Part shown: positions 6,643 to 6,956 of the stretch, in pieces
Layout: each line of letters opens with the position of its first letter
How positions within the stretch are numbered: position 1 is the first letter of the stretch
NCBI GenBank assembly: GCA_025997275.1
Contig: BNUJ01000074.1
Span: 1-6,956 of the forward strand
Length of the DNA: 6,956 bases
Direction of reading: 5' to 3'
DNA from: Deferribacterales bacterium
Lineage (GTDB): Bacteria > Chrysiogenota > Deferribacteres > Deferribacterales > JAISNW01
Notes under the pieces: model-generated
Database searches by the model: none
Told to the model about the DNA's origin: nothing
What the model saw: the letters and a program-made list of their open reading frames with translations, nothing else
Program-made: the position numbers and the translations under genes

Positions 6643-6919
6643 ACATCCCGTCTTTGTATTTGGCAATAAGCATATCTTTCGTCAATATGTCAGTAATGCG
6701 GACAGCAAACCGCTCGTCCAACACTACCGCCTCGCCGAGTGCAAGCGGTTTATTAGCTATCAAAATATCAACGGGTTCACCAGACGTCTTAGCAAGTTTG
6801 ACTACAGAACCTCTTTCCCATTTCAACATTTCGCTGATGGTGACTTTTTTGCGTCCTAGCTCAACGAAGGCGTCAAACAATACCTCGCCATACGCTTCCC
6901 TGATGTATTCCCTATCCAT
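6632..6919 (-). CDS. fliN: Flagellar motor switch protein FliN, short form
   Basis: The 95-residue protein is essentially one SpoA (C-ring) domain at about 14-79: FVELGRKKVTISEMLKWERGSVVKL, the GEPVDILIANKPLALGEAVVLDERFAVRITDI core, and a short tail. FliN forms the lower part of the cytoplasmic flagellar C-ring with FliM and helps binding of export-chaperone complexes. E. coli FliN has 137 residues; the N-terminal extension is missing here. The start at ATG 6919 is forced, since the frame is closed by TGA at 6937-6935 and no other start codon lies between. The gene sits 7 bases after the stop of a probable fliM and overlaps fliO by 11 bases. No Shine-Dalgarno is visible. A FliM C-terminal domain as a separate protein is an alternative, but the GEPVDILI...GEAVV pattern favours FliN. 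Confidence 0.9.
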   Translation of the reverse strand: MDREYIREAYGEVLFDAFVELGRKKVTISEMLKWERGSVVKLAKTSGEPVDILIANKPLALGEAVVLDERFAVRITDILTKDMLIAKYKDGMYDI

Positions 6920-6926
6920 GTATAAT

Positions 6927-6956
6927 CTATTGCATCACAAATTCGGTAATAAATAC
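6927..6956 (-). CDS. C-terminus of an upstream gene, probably fliM (partial)
   Basis: The minus strand from the right edge reads VFITEFVMQ and then TAG at 6929-6927, seven bases before fliN. Only nine codons are visible. The reading VxITEF looks like the last beta strand of a SpoA domain, and fliM is the usual gene before fliN, so a FliM C-terminus is the best guess from position. The sequence itself is too short to prove it. Confidence 0.45.
   Translation of the reverse strand, partial: VFITEFVMQ

Noticed and set aside
1..6956. Search for a CRISPR array, insertion sequence ends, toxin-antitoxin pairs or defence genes.
   Set aside because: No spaced direct repeats, transposase-like frames or small paired genes were seen; apart from the fabF junction the window is filled by conserved core genes.

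Overview
The window reads as core chromosome of a flagellated bacterium with about 45% G+C. FliO and FliP both carry signal peptides, which with a full flagellar export apparatus fits a Gram-negative-type (diderm) cell, but the envelope type is inferred. I cannot name the phylum. The FliN, FliP and RNase III sequences are not of the classical enterobacterial type, and the order fliM-fliN-fliO-fliP and the pair fabF-rnc are each found in several phyla. All three stop codons are used normally (TAA for fliO, fliP, mfd and fabF; TAG for rnc and fliN; TGA for the SIS gene). I see no mobile element, CRISPR array, tRNA or rRNA.

Layout. Positions 1 to about 223 carry, on the minus strand, an internal piece of fabF (3-oxoacyl-ACP synthase II). 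From about 219 to 541 the plus strand carries the C-terminal quarter of fabF. The two pieces point in opposite directions and do not overlap in the protein; about 170 residues in between are missing, including the active-site cysteine. This is a head-to-head inverted junction inside one gene, most simply an amplification or assembly chimera at a contig end, less likely a real rearrangement. rnc (RNase III, 534-1238, +) follows and overlaps the fabF stop by 8 bases.

The rest is one tightly packed minus-strand run, read from the right edge to the left: end of a probable fliM (6956-6927), fliN (6919-6632), fliO (6642-5842), fliP (from 5863 or 5818 down to 5105), a DiaA/GmhA-like SIS-domain gene (5098-4556) and mfd (4559-1251). 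Genes overlap or lie at most 7 bases apart, so they are probably one transcription unit. It meets rnc tail to tail with only 12 bases between. There is no gene-free stretch longer than 300 bases.

How the genes work together. FliN is part of the flagellar switch/C-ring. FliO assists assembly of FliP, which forms the core of the export gate. The expected next genes fliQ, fliR and flhB do not follow; a divergent SIS protein and the transcription-repair coupling factor Mfd do, so motility and genome-maintenance functions seem to share a transcript.

Most interesting point: fliP has no ATG, GTG or TTG codon that would include its obvious signal peptide. Its open frame runs back into the end of fliO, where fliO terminates in an in-frame A AAA AAA heptamer directly followed by TAA. 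A -1 slip there would join FliO to FliP exactly through the signal peptide. The alternative is initiation at an ATC codon placed 6 bases after an AGAGGA. Either would be unusual.
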